64,000 nt of DNA from Fagopyrum homotropicum (Eukaryota; Streptophyta; Magnoliopsida; Caryophyllales; Polygonaceae). The stretch covers positions 111,930,320-111,994,319 of the forward strand of contig BSWB01000003.1 in the NCBI GenBank assembly GCA_033239125.1. The letters run 5' to 3'. This document shows, piece by piece, positions 44,641 through 55,991 of this stretch. Under the pieces are notes generated by a model that was not told the DNA's origin, did no database searches, and was given only the letters and a program-made list of their open reading frames with translations. Each line of letters begins with the position of its first letter. Within the stretch, counting starts at the first letter, position 1. The position numbers were made by a program, and so were the translations under genes.

Positions 44641-47403
44641 ATGATATGTGAATGCTCGTCCGGAAAGGAGTCATCTATAGGTAGATTGTCGTCCTCTATA
44701 TGTGGTAGACGACTCAAATGATCCGCGACAGAATTTTCCGAACCCTTCTTAACACGGATCTCTAGATCGAATTCTTGTAGGAGAAGAATCCATCTAATTA
44801 GCCTTGATTTCGCATCTTTCTTTGCAAGTAAATACCGGATCGCAGCATGATCCGTGTACACAATCACCTTAGCACCTACAAGATAAGAGCGAAACTTTTC
44901 AAATGCATATACAATTGCTAAAAATTCCTTCTCGGTAGTGGCGTAGTTGAGCTGCGCTTCATCTAGCGTCTTGCTAGCGTAGTAGATAGCGTGGGTTCGT
45001 CCTTCCTTTCTTTGCCCAAGCACAGCTCCTATAGCTATGTCACTTGCGTCACACATAACCTCAAATGGAAGATTCCAATCCGGAGGTTGAATAATCGGGG
45101 CTGAGATTAGAGCTTCCCGAATCATATTAAACGCATCTAAGCATTCCCGCGAAAAAATCAAAAATTGCATCCTTCATCAATAAATTAGTAAGCGGTTTTG
45201 ATATCTTAGAGAAATCCTTTATAAAACGTCCATAAAATCCAGCATGTCCTAGAAAACTTCTTATCCATTTCACCGAAGTTGGAGGAGGAAGCTTTTCTAT
45301 AGTCTCTATCTTAGCCTTATCCACTTCAATCCCTCTACTAGAGATTAAGTGTCCTAATACAATACCTTCTTTCACCATAAATTGACACTTCTCCTAATTA
45401 AGAACTAGGTTAGTGTATTCACACCTTTGTAGCACAAGAGCAAGGTTAGAAAGATAGTTATCAAAAGAGGAACCATAAACAGAAAAATCATCCATAAAAA
45501 CCTCCATGATCTCCTCTATGTACTCCGAGAAGATACCCATCATGCACCTTTGAAAGGTGGTTGGGGCGTTGCAAAGCCCAAACGGCATTCTCCTATAAGC
45601 AAACATTCCCCACGGGCACGTGAATGTGGTCTTCTCTTGATCGTCCGGATGTATCAGGATCTGAAAGAAACCACTATAACCGTCAAGATAGCAAAAGTGT
45701 TAGTGTTGTGCTAACCTCTCAAGCATTTGGTCGATGAAGGGTAGTGGGAAGTGATCCTTCCTCGTTGCGTTGTTTAGCTTGCGGTAGTCTATGCACATCC
45801 TCCATCCTGTAACGGTTCGCGTAGGAATGAGTTTATTGTTCTTGTTGGTAATGACCATCATCCCTCCTTTCTTTGGAACTACCTGTACGGGACTCACCCA
45901 TTTGCTATCGGAGATAGGATAGATGATACTTGCATCAAGTAGTTTAAGAATTTCTTTCTTGTCAACCTCCTTCATGGTCGGATTTAACCGCCTTTGAGGT
46001 TGTCGCGAAGTTCTAAAGTCTTCTTCCATTAGGATCTTATGCATGCATAGTGAAGGTTTGATTCCTACGAGATCCTCTATAGTATACCCTAAGGCTTTCC
46101 TATGTTTCTTAAGAACAACCATAAGCTTACTATGGTCATCTATACTCAAATCGGAACTAACAATTACCGGAAAGGTAGAATTAGGTCCTAGAAATGCGTA
46201 CCTTAGATGTGCAGGAAGTGGCTTCAATTCCATCACTATAGGAGTCTCTAATGGCTCTTGAGGAGTATCCAATGTTTCCTTAGAAGTGTCTAAGGATGTA
46301 GAAGATGTTGGAGAAGAATCAAAAGAAGTGGCGGAGAAAACACAATCTCCTTCAGATTCACCCAAAATTACGGCTCCCCTGTATCCTCCACGGCCGTGGT
46401 TTTGGGCGTGGAAATCAATTACGGTGCCTCTGTTTGTTCCACGGCCGTGGTTTTGACCGTGTAACTTACTGGAGTCCTCTGAATAGCTAATTACGGTCAT
46501 GTTGGTAGATTCCACGGCCGTGGAATAGCATGACTGGCCGTGATTTCTTACGTTTTCTAACCCATCGTAGAGTTTCTCAAATTCTTCTTTATACACTTCT
46601 TTTTGCTTCTCTAAAGCTTCAATTTCCTCATTGCATTCCTCTTCTTCCCCTATATCCATAATGCTCATAGAGATAACCTTTTGAAAGGGATCTTCGAAGA
46701 GAATCAAACTTACCTCCTCTCTAGATAGCTCTTCGTCATGGATGTTGAATATATCTTCATCGAAAGCTGGTTCCTTCACCAAAGTGGACAGAACGAACTC
46801 TACCTTTTCTTCTCCTATGTCGAAGGCGAGTCTAGCATTCTTGCAATCAACCATACATCCGGATGTTGCAAGAAACGGTCTTCCGAGTATGATCGGGACC
46901 GGACTATCTGCAGGAATGTCAAGCACAACAAAATCTATAGGAACATAGAACTTACCAAGCTTGACCGGGACGTCTTCAACTATGCCGACGGGACGAGTTA
47001 TGGATCGATCCGCCATGTATAACGTCATCTTCACCGGTTTAGGTTCGCCTAAACCGATCTTCCTGCATAAGGCAAGCGGAATGATGCTCACGCTTGCTCC
47101 TAAATCACATAATGCATCATATGTGATATCTCCCACTCCTATGGGAATACAAAATGACCCCGGATCCTTCAGCTTTGGGGGCATCTTTTCCTTCATTGTC
47201 TTGATGAGATCCGATGAATCCGAACTCATCTTGACCTCTCCAAAATTCTCTAATTTCCTTTTGTTAGAGAGGATCTCCTTTAAGAACTTCCCATAAGCAG
47301 GCATACCTACAATTGCATCAATGAAAGGTATATTAATATGCAGTTTGCTCATGAGTTCAATAAACTTACCGAATTGCTTGTCTAGACGCGCTCTTGCTCT
47401 AGA
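44641..47403 (-). pseudogene. pol: Protease, reverse transcriptase and RNase H of element C, broken
   Basis: The frame from 47352 shows SKLHINIPFIDAIVGMPAYG, the protease CDLGASVSIIPL with PIILGRPFLATSGC, an acidic segment (GEEEECNEEIEALEKQ), then a linker with three exact CCACGGCCGTGG copies. RT follows: WVSPVQVVPKKGG, WRMCIDYRKLN, RRMPFGLCNAPTTFQR, FMDDF. RNase H has CDASD, TTEKEFLA, TDHAAIRYL and HLSRL. Stops at 45700-45702 and 45394-45396 and a frameshift near 45165 break it. The protease segment is exactly what B lacks. Confidence 0.88.
46370..46560. repeat. Family B/C motif cluster inside the element C coding frame
   Basis: Exact CCACGGCCGTGG at 46388-46399, 46439-46450 and 46512-46523, with flanking half-sites (TTGGGCGTGG, TTGACCGTG). 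They encode NHGRG-type peptides in the protease-RT linker. Confidence 0.85.
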
Positions 47404-49200
47404 TTACGGGAATGGTAGGGGAGGTTTGAAAGCTGGAGGAGGAACGTAGATGTCTTCCTTCTCCTTCCCCTTCTCTTTCTCCTTCTCGATGGGAATTTCT
47501 ACAAACTTAGGCTGCGGGTCGGTGGTTGTTGCTCCGCTCCTAGTTGTGATAGCCATCACCCTTCCTTTTGGGTTATCCTCCGTCTTTCCTGGAAGTTTTC
47601 CTTGATTCCTAGGAACTTCCTCAGCATAGCTAAACATTTGGTTTTCTAAAACCTTTTGGGCTTTATCAACCTTAGTAATGTGATCATCGACCTTAATGAT
47701 GTGACTCTCCAATCCTTGAAGCTTTCCCAAAATTGTTTCCAACATATGATCGGGCTTCTCTTTCCCCGAAGTGCTTCCGCTATTAGATGCTTGTTCCTGA
47801 TTTTTCAAAGGAATGGAAGAAGAAGAAGAAGGTGGAGTTAGTGAATTTCCTGAATTGGGATAAGAATTACCGGAATTGTGTTGTTGGTTGGACCGCCAAT
47901 TGTTGTTGTTTGAACCCCTATTGTTGTTCCAATTGTTATTCCGGTTGTTGTTGTTGTTCCAATTGTTCCGGTTGTTGTTCCGGTTATTGCGGTTTGTATT
48001 CTCATTCCCATTGTGGTTATTGTTGTTTCCCAAATAACCCACATCTTGCCCCTTTTGCTTTGGAAAGTTGGTTTTAATGGCTTCCTTCAACTCTTTAATC
48101 TCGGTATTGAGAGAAAAGATTTGAGTTTGAGCAGCTTGTGATAGCTTTGCTCCTTGCTCCACATGATTTGCTTCTACTTTCCGGTGAGAATACTTCTCAA
48201 TGACTTGGGCTTGCTTCTCAATGAAGTCCCAAGTGTCATCTTCCCTCATGTCCATGAATGTACCACATGAAAGGGATTGGAGCTTGAATTGTGTTTCCAC
48301 ATCCAGCCTCTTATAGTATATCTCCAATAGCTCCAACTTGGAAATGCCATGGTGTGGGCAATCCAATAGTAAATCCTGAAATCTTTCTCAAGATTGAAAC
48401 AAACTTTCGTTAGATCTCATAGAAAATGCGTTAATCTTACCTCTCAACTCCGCCGTTTTAGATGGCGGAAAGAATTTGGTGAGGAACTCCGAAGAAAGAT
48501 CTTCACATGTGTTAAGTCTTCCATTTGGAAGAGCTTGATATCAAGATAAAGCTTTCCCTTTCAAAGAAAAGAAGAATGGCTTAATCTTGTAGTTGTTGGT
48601 GGTTGCGTTCTTTGGATTCATTGTCTCCATTAAGATCTCAAAATTCTGTAAATGTTGGTGTGGAGACTCGCTATTCGTTCCTCCAAACTGACTTTGGCGA
48701 ACGATGGTAATAACTTGTGGGTTGAAGCTAAACCCTTGCGTATCATCAGCATCAAAGTTCACACCTACACGGCGTGGTTGCTGAATTGGATCCATCCTTT
48801 GGCCAAGAGTTCTTGGCTCTTCTTCTACACGAGCGGCTCGCGCGCCCCCAACCGGGACACGATAGTTGGCAGCCGGTCTTTGTCTTGGATTAAATTGATT
48901 CATGTTGACTCTAACCGATCTTGTTAGTTTCCTCCTCTCCTTCTTCTTGAGGTCGCTTAATTCCAGCCTCATTTGAAATATCATATCCGATAGCTCATCA
49001 ATTTTCGATTGATGACGGTCCGATTCTTCCTTGCGAGTCTTCTCGCTCCATCTAAGTTGAGCTTCGGATTCCGCTAACTCTGTTTGATAATCCCGCTCCT
49101 TTTCTTCAGCCATCTTTCTTTCTTTGAGCTTCTTCCTCAAAGTCTTCTCAAGTTCTTGATCAAGAGGTAAGAGGTCCTTGTTGTTCCTAGACCTGTGCAT
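47404..49200 (-). pseudogene. gag: gag of element C, broken
   Basis: Likely start MHRSRNNKDLLPLDQE at 49200, matching the B start. Gag core KIKPFFFSLKGKALS, then TGA (48541-48543) and another TGA near 48390, both at Trp codons of B. Then CPHHGISKLELLEIYYK, an Asn-rich stretch and the VYVPPPA-type block, ending at TAA (47404-47406) where B has Gln. The N-terminal region is shorter than in B. Confidence 0.87.
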
Positions 49201-49301
49201 AAACCTAAAGTAACCTGCAAATATCACTCTCAAAAGATATCAAATAACAAGAGTTAAGCTCCCAAGCTTGACAACCGGTAACCGAATTCGGCCTAGACCA
49301 A

Positions 49302-49320
49302 ATCCCCGGCAATGGCGCCA
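49302..49320 (-). other. Primer binding site of element C (tRNA-Asp)
   Basis: Plus strand ATCCCCGGCAATGGCGCCA, one C-to-T change from B. Confidence 0.9.
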
Positions 49321-49326
49321 AAAACT

Positions 49327-51016
49327 TGTTCGCCACTTAGCGTGCGTGCAAATAAGTCTTAAATTTATAAAACTAGAATCAAACAAGCGAACCCGCAGTG
49401 TACGGATCGACGTAGTTAAGCAAGAATTCCAGAGTATCGAACACAGGGATTTGGGGGGAACAAATTCAATTATAAAGTTGTCAAGCAAGTAAAAGGGTAA
49501 AGCTTTGCAAATGTATTGGGAAAACAGCAACCCTAAAGATCCAGGTATCTAATTGTGGCAATCGATTCAAAATATACTAAAGAACTAAGGACAGAGTTAA
49601 GAGTTGCAAAGGTATACTAAGGTAAAGCAATGTACGGTGAAGTTCCAAGGCTTTATATGACTTATCTAAAGACACTCTCTATAAAGGTTGTTGAGGCTTC
49701 AGTATAGAAAGGATCTAAAGACAAGAATTAATATCAAATACCCAAACTTGTAACCCAAGGATCAAGACTAACTAAACCGATTAAGGTTGTGACACTCGAA
49801 ATCAAAGTAGAGGTTGTTGAGGCTTCACTACTACCTAGAAAAGGGTAAACCTAGACTAGATTAAAGCTAATCTTTAACCTTGGATCAAAGTAAAAGCAAA
49901 GTTCGTAAACTGGTACAAATTACGGGCAGATCTTGAGTTCCACGGCCGTGAAAACTCAAGAACAGACCGTGGTTTTGGTTCGTCGGCGAATCTCTCTAAC
50001 TCTCAGGGTCCAATCTGTTTACGATCGATCTATCATCATCTAAGCCACAACTATTAACCCTTCACCCTAGAATTGCTAAAGGGTTTTAGCCAATAACTGT
50101 CATTATAATATCAACATCAAGATTTAGAAGAATGAAAGATGAAAACCTTCGAAAACCTTCAATAAATCTCAAATCAATCTCAAATCCACAAACAAGGATA
50201 ATAATGTATATCAGACTTGGAATGGACACAAACCAATAACGATCCTTGATGAGAACAAAGAACGGGATGTCAATCCGTCTTCTAATCAAACCTAAGGACA
50301 AAAGGCGCAAATTTCGCCACCCACAACTTCCAAATCTTCAAGCCTTCGTAAATCTCCGTTGCAAAAATGCAATTCTCCGCACGTCCAATGAAACCCTAGG
50401 AACGTGTAAGTGAGCGTAAGCGAAGGTGCCGAATTCTCCCTCCTTCAGCCCTTTTATAAGGAAGGATAAAATAACCGTCCAGCCCATATGCGTAAACAAT
50501 GTGTCCATATTTTTTTCATCAAAAGATTGCCTAAATCACGGTTTTATGGAGTTCCACGGCCGTGGTTTAGAGCGTGAAAGTGGATTACGGTTCTTCACAA
50601 CTTCCACGACCGTACTTTATACCGTGTAACTCTCTGGAATGCTCCACGTTTATGTTGCCAAGATCCACGGCCGTGGTTTTGGGCGTGGACTTCTCTACGG
50701 CCGTATTTTAGAGCGTGGAAGTGTAAATTGCTCGTAGTTTCCTTTGTGTCGTGCCATTCCTCCTCCTAGCATCTCCCTTGGCTTCTTTGATATGTCCTCA
50801 ATCCTTGGATGTGCTCAATTCATCTCCTTCCTCTCTTAATTGGTTCGGTTTTAGCTCTTATTCACCTATAATCAACACAAAGCTTATGTAGATCTCTATA
50901 TCGATAATGTAGATAAACTAGCTAACAATTGCTTCAATGCCTTATCAATGAACACTATAATGAGTGAAAAACTACTAGAAAGAGTGTCTAGAATATCGCA
51001 ATATTTCATGCTAACA
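49327..51016 (-). repeat. 5' LTR of element C
   Basis: 1690 bp. Exact family motifs at 50554-50565 and 50665-50676; CCACGGCCGTGA at 49940. One GGTTGTTGAGGCTTCA lies near 49687 and another near 49810. Confidence 0.95.
50451..50460 (-). promoter_or_regulatory. Candidate TATA box of element C 5' LTR
   Basis: Minus strand CTTATAAAAG followed by GGCTGAAGGAGGG; repeated in the 3' LTR near 39048-39058. Confidence 0.5.
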
Positions 51017-51021
51017 GTAGG

Positions 51022-51214
51022 CCACTCTTGGAGCAATAAGGATGGTAGTTTCTCACCTTTTTCTCACATTTGCTCTCTTCTCTTTCTTTCTTTCTTGGCT
51101 TTTCTTTTGTTTTCATTATCTTTTCTGCTTGCCCATGCTTCCTGAGGCCTTTGAGTCTAGTTGATGTCATTTGTTTTACTCGGGACGAGTAAAAGGTCTA
51201 AGTATGGGGGAGTT
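51022..51214 (+). other. End of element A internal region with polypurine tract
   Basis: Resumes after the GTAGG duplication. The final part reads CGGGACGAGTAAAAGG and then AAGTATGGGGGAGTT (51200-51214), the polypurine tract, directly before the 3' LTR. No gene. Confidence 0.8.
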
Positions 51215-52739
51215 TGATAGGTGATGGAATCACTATCAATTAGGATAGTTTTTAGAGTCTTTTTATTGCATTTGTGTCGGTTTATGCTACTAACTCCTTG
51301 GTCCAGAAGAAGAAGACTAAAAGAAGCTAAGGAGGGAATCATAAGCACTTAGGAGTGAAGATCGTTCACGAAGAAAAGCTTTTGTTGCCTCACCGCCCCC
51401 GCGGAGCCTTGTCACCGCCCCTGTGGGTGACACCTTACTCCGGAGCGCTCCTTGCGCCATCGCTAGCGCCAGCCACAAAGACTGTCACCGCCCCTGCGTC
51501 AACCTCTGGCGCCCCTGTGGTGACTTGCCCTGAAGAAGTGAAGACCAGCGCCCCTGTGCCTTCCCCTGCACCTCTTCCTGCGCCTCAACTTGGGAGCTGG
51601 AAGGTGAAAAGTCTGTGTCACCACCCCTGCGTTGACACTGGGACGTCCCGGCGACTTGGCATAAGAAACGGCAGAAAGTTGAAGAGTCAGACGTTAGAAG
51701 AGCAGTAAAGATCCGCCCCTGCGGAATTGCCTAGCCGCCCCTGCGGTCATGAAGAAGATCAAGCGTTTTTGTCTTCACTGCCCCTGCGGAGCTGAAGGCC
51801 GCCCATGCGGTTCAACGATAGAAGCTTTACTCCGGCTGTTTACACCACCTTTATGGCATTAAAGGTGGCTGTTTTGGGCCGGCCATTTACTCCTATTTAG
51901 TGTCTTTTGTAGTATAAATAGACCTTGGTTGATTGCTAGAAGGATCCAACTTGTTTTCCATTATTTTCCACTTAGAAACCAATTTTCATTTCCATTGTAA
52001 TGAGTTGCTAACTCCCTTGCTACATTGGCTTGGTTTGATGTTGCGTTGTTACTTTGGTTGTAAGTTTTCTTTAATATAAGTTTTCATTCAGTAATGCTTT
52101 GTGTTTCCTTGATCTCCATTGTCTAATTGCATGTTTTACTATTACTTGAGATTGATCACCTTAGGTTCTAAAGTGCATGCAAAGAACTAAGACTAATAGG
52201 TTCCGGGTTCGGGTCTTTAATCTAGTAGTAAACTTTAAGTAATAACGGGTTGTAATTACTTAAAGAAAAGGAACACTAATATAGAGATAAGCTTAACGGT
52301 TTTAATCTTTTCTTTATATCCCTTAGTCTTTGTTTGAAAGCTAACTTGTTAATTGTTCTTGTAGGTTTACGGAACACTAACATGTTAAGTTGTGTTGATG
52401 TCGGTTGGCTCAACACATATATATGATCGAGACAGGAGATTATTTGAAAACTTGTAAAAAGAACTCACCAAAGTAGCAATTGCATGCTAAGAATTAACCT
52501 AGTGTAGATTCATCCATTATTGTCTTATTTGTTGCGTTATTTGTTTCCATAAGTTTTTGTGCATCGATTTATCCAAAACTCCCCCCTTTGTTACTTGTTT
52601 CAATAATCAATAATTTCATCTAATAAAACACATTAACTCTCTTGGGTTTGACCCTTACTTAACCACTATACTTGTTTTAGTGCTAAGTCGGGATTTACTT
52701 TTGATTGGGTATAGACGACCATAGACATACTATCAGTCA
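51215..52739 (+). repeat. 3' LTR of element A
   Basis: 1525 bp, TGATAGGTGATGG to TATCAGTCA. Exact GCCCCTGCGG at 51715-51724, 51737-51746 and 51780-51789. Followed by GTTCC (52740-52744), the duplicate of 15420-15424. Confidence 0.93.
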
Positions 52740-52744
52740 GTTCC

Positions 52745-53405
52745 GTACGTCAAATTCATTAAGGATGTTGCGGGTGATGGTAATTATGGCTTTCGAGCAC
52801 TTTGTGTGTTGTTGGGTATAGAGGAAGATCAATGGAAACAAATGTGTTTGACTTTGTGGACGGAGCTTACTACGAACCAAGATCAGTATTCGATCTTCTT
52901 AAACGAAGAAGACGTGAACCTTGAGGATATGCAAAATAGCATTTGTTGGTTTCACAAGGGTGTTGTGGCGCCATTCACGCACTGGATGTACATGCCCATT
53001 TGTGGCATGTTGTTTGCGACAACCTATGAATGCACACTCGTGTATTTAGATTTTGATGCAGCACATACAAGTCTCCCACTCGTTACACAAGAACCCGTCA
53101 TCGGCGCCCCTCCAAGTGGATCTATTTGTTATCTATTTCGGGACCAACGCCGTAATCATTTTATCCCGGTAAATATTATGTCTTTTCTAAATAGCCTAAT
53201 AAATTTCGTTTCATAAATTTCGTTTCATAAATTTCGTTTTCCGTTTATACAGATGGCATGCACCGAGGATTGTCCACTACCACCTATTCTTGAATATTGG
53301 ATCATCAAACATGACGAAAGTGTGGATGAAATGGATGTTCAATATGCAACTCGAATTAAGAAGTTTTGGGACCTTCGTGTTGAACATGGTCGACATGCAC
53401 CTTAG
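52745..53405 (+). pseudogene. MULE-type OTU-like peptidase, second part (split by element A)
   Basis: Continues the frame of 15000-15419 across GTTCC: MVPYVKFIKDVAGDGNYGFRAL. The OTU block DGN(C)xFRAL is plain, but the catalytic Cys position is Tyr (TAT for TGT). Further family features are HWMYMPICGMLFATTYECTLVYL and the catalytic His in RNHFIP. A GT-AG intron (53169-53252) joins to MACTEDCPLPPILEYW, ending at TAG 53403-53405. Active OTU enzymes are Cys peptidases, often deubiquitinating. The Cys loss and the element A insertion make this a pseudogene. Confidence 0.75.
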
Positions 53406-54440
53406 TTATAGTTCAATGAATTTATTCTGAAGAACATGTTTATTACAGTACGTTGAATTGAGACTCGACTTTTAAAAAAATTAATTACATTTATTACTAA
53501 TTAACTTTAACATCGTGAAACTCATAAACACGAGAATTGAAACTCGTAAAATCTGAAACTAGTTACAAACCTCCTAAAACTAATAATAAAATGTAATTTG
53601 TAAAAAAAAAATTTAACCTAAACGCATCATAGATGCGTTAACACTAAAAAAAAATCAAGGAATCATTGATAATAATATACATTAAACAATATAAACGGAA
53701 CCTAGGTGTGATAATATTATTTTGGAGTGGATTCGGAATTGAATGGAACTAATTTCGCCCATTGATAGGGTATTATGAGTTATCAATTTATAACAATCAA
53801 AACCGCCTAATCCAACTCTAAAATCCTAAACCTAGATGCTATCAAACAAGTTTAAACCCAACCACAATAACAAATTTATGGATTACCCCATCTCTAGCTT
53901 AGCTTCCTTCATTTGAAAATTCTTGTCAACACACTGAAATGATGTCGCAATAAACATGTGATGTCGATTGAAAGCTTCAAGCTTGCACCTTGACACTTCA
54001 CCTCTTTCCCTTCATCATGGATATTTTTAAAACTACAATATCTCTTGGTCGAAATATACTCTCATTTCCAAAATTACATAATAATTCGGTGTTTAATCAA
54101 TACACAATAATATCGTATAAATAGTTACCCTAAAGATATACTTTTCATGTATAATCCTCTAACAAATTCTACTCAAACTTAGATAAATATTCTCTTTAAT
54201 CTTGAAAAGTCTTTTAATTGTATCCCTAAATAATCCTCAATTATTACCTCAAAGATATATTCCCATCCTTTAAGTAAATAAAGTCTCACCACCGTATTCG
54301 TTCTTCTCAACGTCAATGACTTTCATGTCTTTGGTTCCCTCAATCAAGATTTCTGTTCTTGAAACCATGGTTTCTCTAGAGATCTCTCTTTCTTGAAATT
54401 ACTTGACTGAATTTAATGGTCTCTAAAGCGCTTAGCTTTC
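53406..54440. other. AT-rich intergenic sequence
   Basis: I see no gene, repeat array or element boundary that I can support. Confidence 0.5.
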
Positions 54441-55280
54441 TCTAGAGTTGATACTATTCGGGTTCGGGCCGGATTCGGATCAGACTTCTCCAATTTTTGT
54501 CGGATGTCTGGACCGGATCTGGCTTAATCCTAGGCCCCGGACTTCAGAATATGTAATTACCCGTCCGCCTATCCGGGTCGGGTTGTCCGCCTGGTACCCA
54601 AATTCATTTTTTGTCTATCTAAAAACTGCATTCAACCTATGTAAAATCAATATCTTTTCATTTTGATTACTTCATTCAACCACTTCAGGAAGCTAGTAAG
54701 GAGACTCAGTTGGTCCGTATCTGGAGCGGAGAGGACTCGAGGGCGGCCTCGAGGACACGAGACTAAACGAGGGCGAGGACTTGATTCGAGGAGACTAGAG
54801 ACACGGGATAAGCAACTCAACGCTAGCGGGGAGAAAGGACTCGAGGAGAGTGAGGTCCGAGAGCTGCTGATTTAGAGGGTTGAATCATGAATTCACGATT
54901 CAGAGGAGAGGAGAGGAGATTTGATTCACGATTTAGAGATGAGAGGTCCGAGAGGAGAGTTGGTTCCAAGGAGAGGACAAAGGAGAAAAGCTTCTTAGGA
55001 TTTTCTTAGATTCAAAGAAAGAGAGGTTGTTGCCTACTGAGTACATATTTGGGCCAAATAATATTGGGCATAATAAGACATCATCATTTTTTTTCACCTT
55101 ACATGTATTATAATTTTTTTAATAAAAAGCATATGGGTCGGGCAAGCAGCCCGGCCGGGCTTTACATTTTGATCGGATCCGGCCCGTTTGTCCAGGTGGG
55201 CCGGGCTTCTCACCTTGTTTATATCCGCCCGTTTTTGCGGGCAAATATAGACAAGGTGAGGTACGAAAGAGAAAGGTAGA
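54440..55280. other. Possible non-autonomous hAT-like element
   Basis: Both sides are rich in GGGTCGGG/GGGCCGG-type words (54470-54600 and 55135-55205), a feature of the subterminal regions of some plant hAT elements. A long hairpin (55209-55260) closes the right side, and the middle is purine-rich with GAGGAGAG repeats. I could not find matching terminal repeats or an 8-bp duplication, so the call is weak. Confidence 0.3.
55209..55260. repeat. Imperfect 23-bp inverted repeat (hairpin)
   Basis: Arms CTCACCTTGTTTATATCCG... and ...ATATAGACAAGGTGAG pair over 23 bases with about three mismatches around a TTTTTG loop. Confidence 0.8.
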
Positions 55281-55619
55281 TTAGGTTTTCTTTTTTATTT
55301 CTTTGTTCTTGCTTTCTCTTTTGAACAAGAGTTAATTTGAATATGGTATCTTGCAGTACTCATAGGTTATCCGTAAATTAAGAAATGAAGTTTACGAAAA
55401 AAAAATGTACTTGTAAAATCTATGAGAATTTTGGAAAAACGGATATTACAATACTTATCAGAAATTTACTTAAAAACTATAGATTTATTTTAATGCAATG
55501 AAATATTTTTATAAGGTAGTTTAATTTATAAATAAATAGTTAGTTTGTCAAAAAAAGTCGTATAATAAAATGTGTTTTTTTTCATTTTTTAAATATAAAA
55601 CAATCACCCAATCAAACAA

Positions 55620-55650
55620 AACAACTAAGTTTGACAAACTTAGTTGTTTG
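55620..55650. repeat. Perfect 14-bp inverted repeat
   Basis: AACAACTAAGTTTG and its complement around a single A; the pairing extends outward through AATCAAACA with a short gap. It may be the remains of a small foldback element. Confidence 0.7.
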
Positions 55651-55692
55651 ATTGATATTTTACTAATTATATATATATATAGAGAGAGAGAG

Positions 55693-55976
55693 TATAGATC
55701 CTATGAGAATATCCCCTAACGTGAGAACATGAGAACAGATTCGTAATTATTATTAGTTCTGTTACGAATGTGCCATATCGTTTAATGTATTATTCGTAGT
55801 TATTGTTGGTTGAGTGGATTATTCGTAGTTATTGTTGGATTCCTAATTATTATTATTCGTAGTTATTATTATTTTTGATATCTACTCTAAATCTCAACCC
55901 TTAATACTCACATTCAACGGTGTACGATTGTTCTCATGTTCTCACGTTAGGGGTGTTCTCATGGGAACCACCCCCT
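55693..55976. mobile_element. MITE with inverted terminal repeats inside a TA microsatellite
   Basis: Inverted ends of about 30 bp share CCCTAACGTGAGAACATGAG (55713-55739 and the reverse complement at 55929-55960). Both flanks are (TA)n runs (55664-55680 and 55977-55991). The centre has repeats of TTATTCGTAGTTATTGTTGG. No coding capacity. Superfamily not assigned. Confidence 0.7.
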
Positions 55977-55991
55977 ATATATATATATATT

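Larger units (their letters stand above)
37928..51016 (-). mobile_element. Athila-lineage element C, complete but decayed, nested in A
   Basis: 13,089-bp minus-strand element, LTRs 49327-51016 (5') and 37928-39611 (3'), duplication GTAGG (37923-37927 and 51017-51021). Same gene order as B and clearly a sister element, but it keeps the protease and has at least 13 premature stops and a frameshift. Confidence 0.96.
15425..52739 (+). mobile_element. Athila-lineage element A, host of two nested elements
   Basis: Bounded by LTRs 15425-16905 and 51215-52739 and by the target duplication GTTCC (15420-15424 and 52740-52744). Order on the plus strand: LTR, primer site, gag, protease, RT/RNase H, integrase (split by B), inverted repeat, motif-rich leader, env-like gene, tail (split by C), polypurine tract, LTR. 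Without B and C it would be about 11.4 kb. Stops and frameshifts break every gene. Confidence 0.93.
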
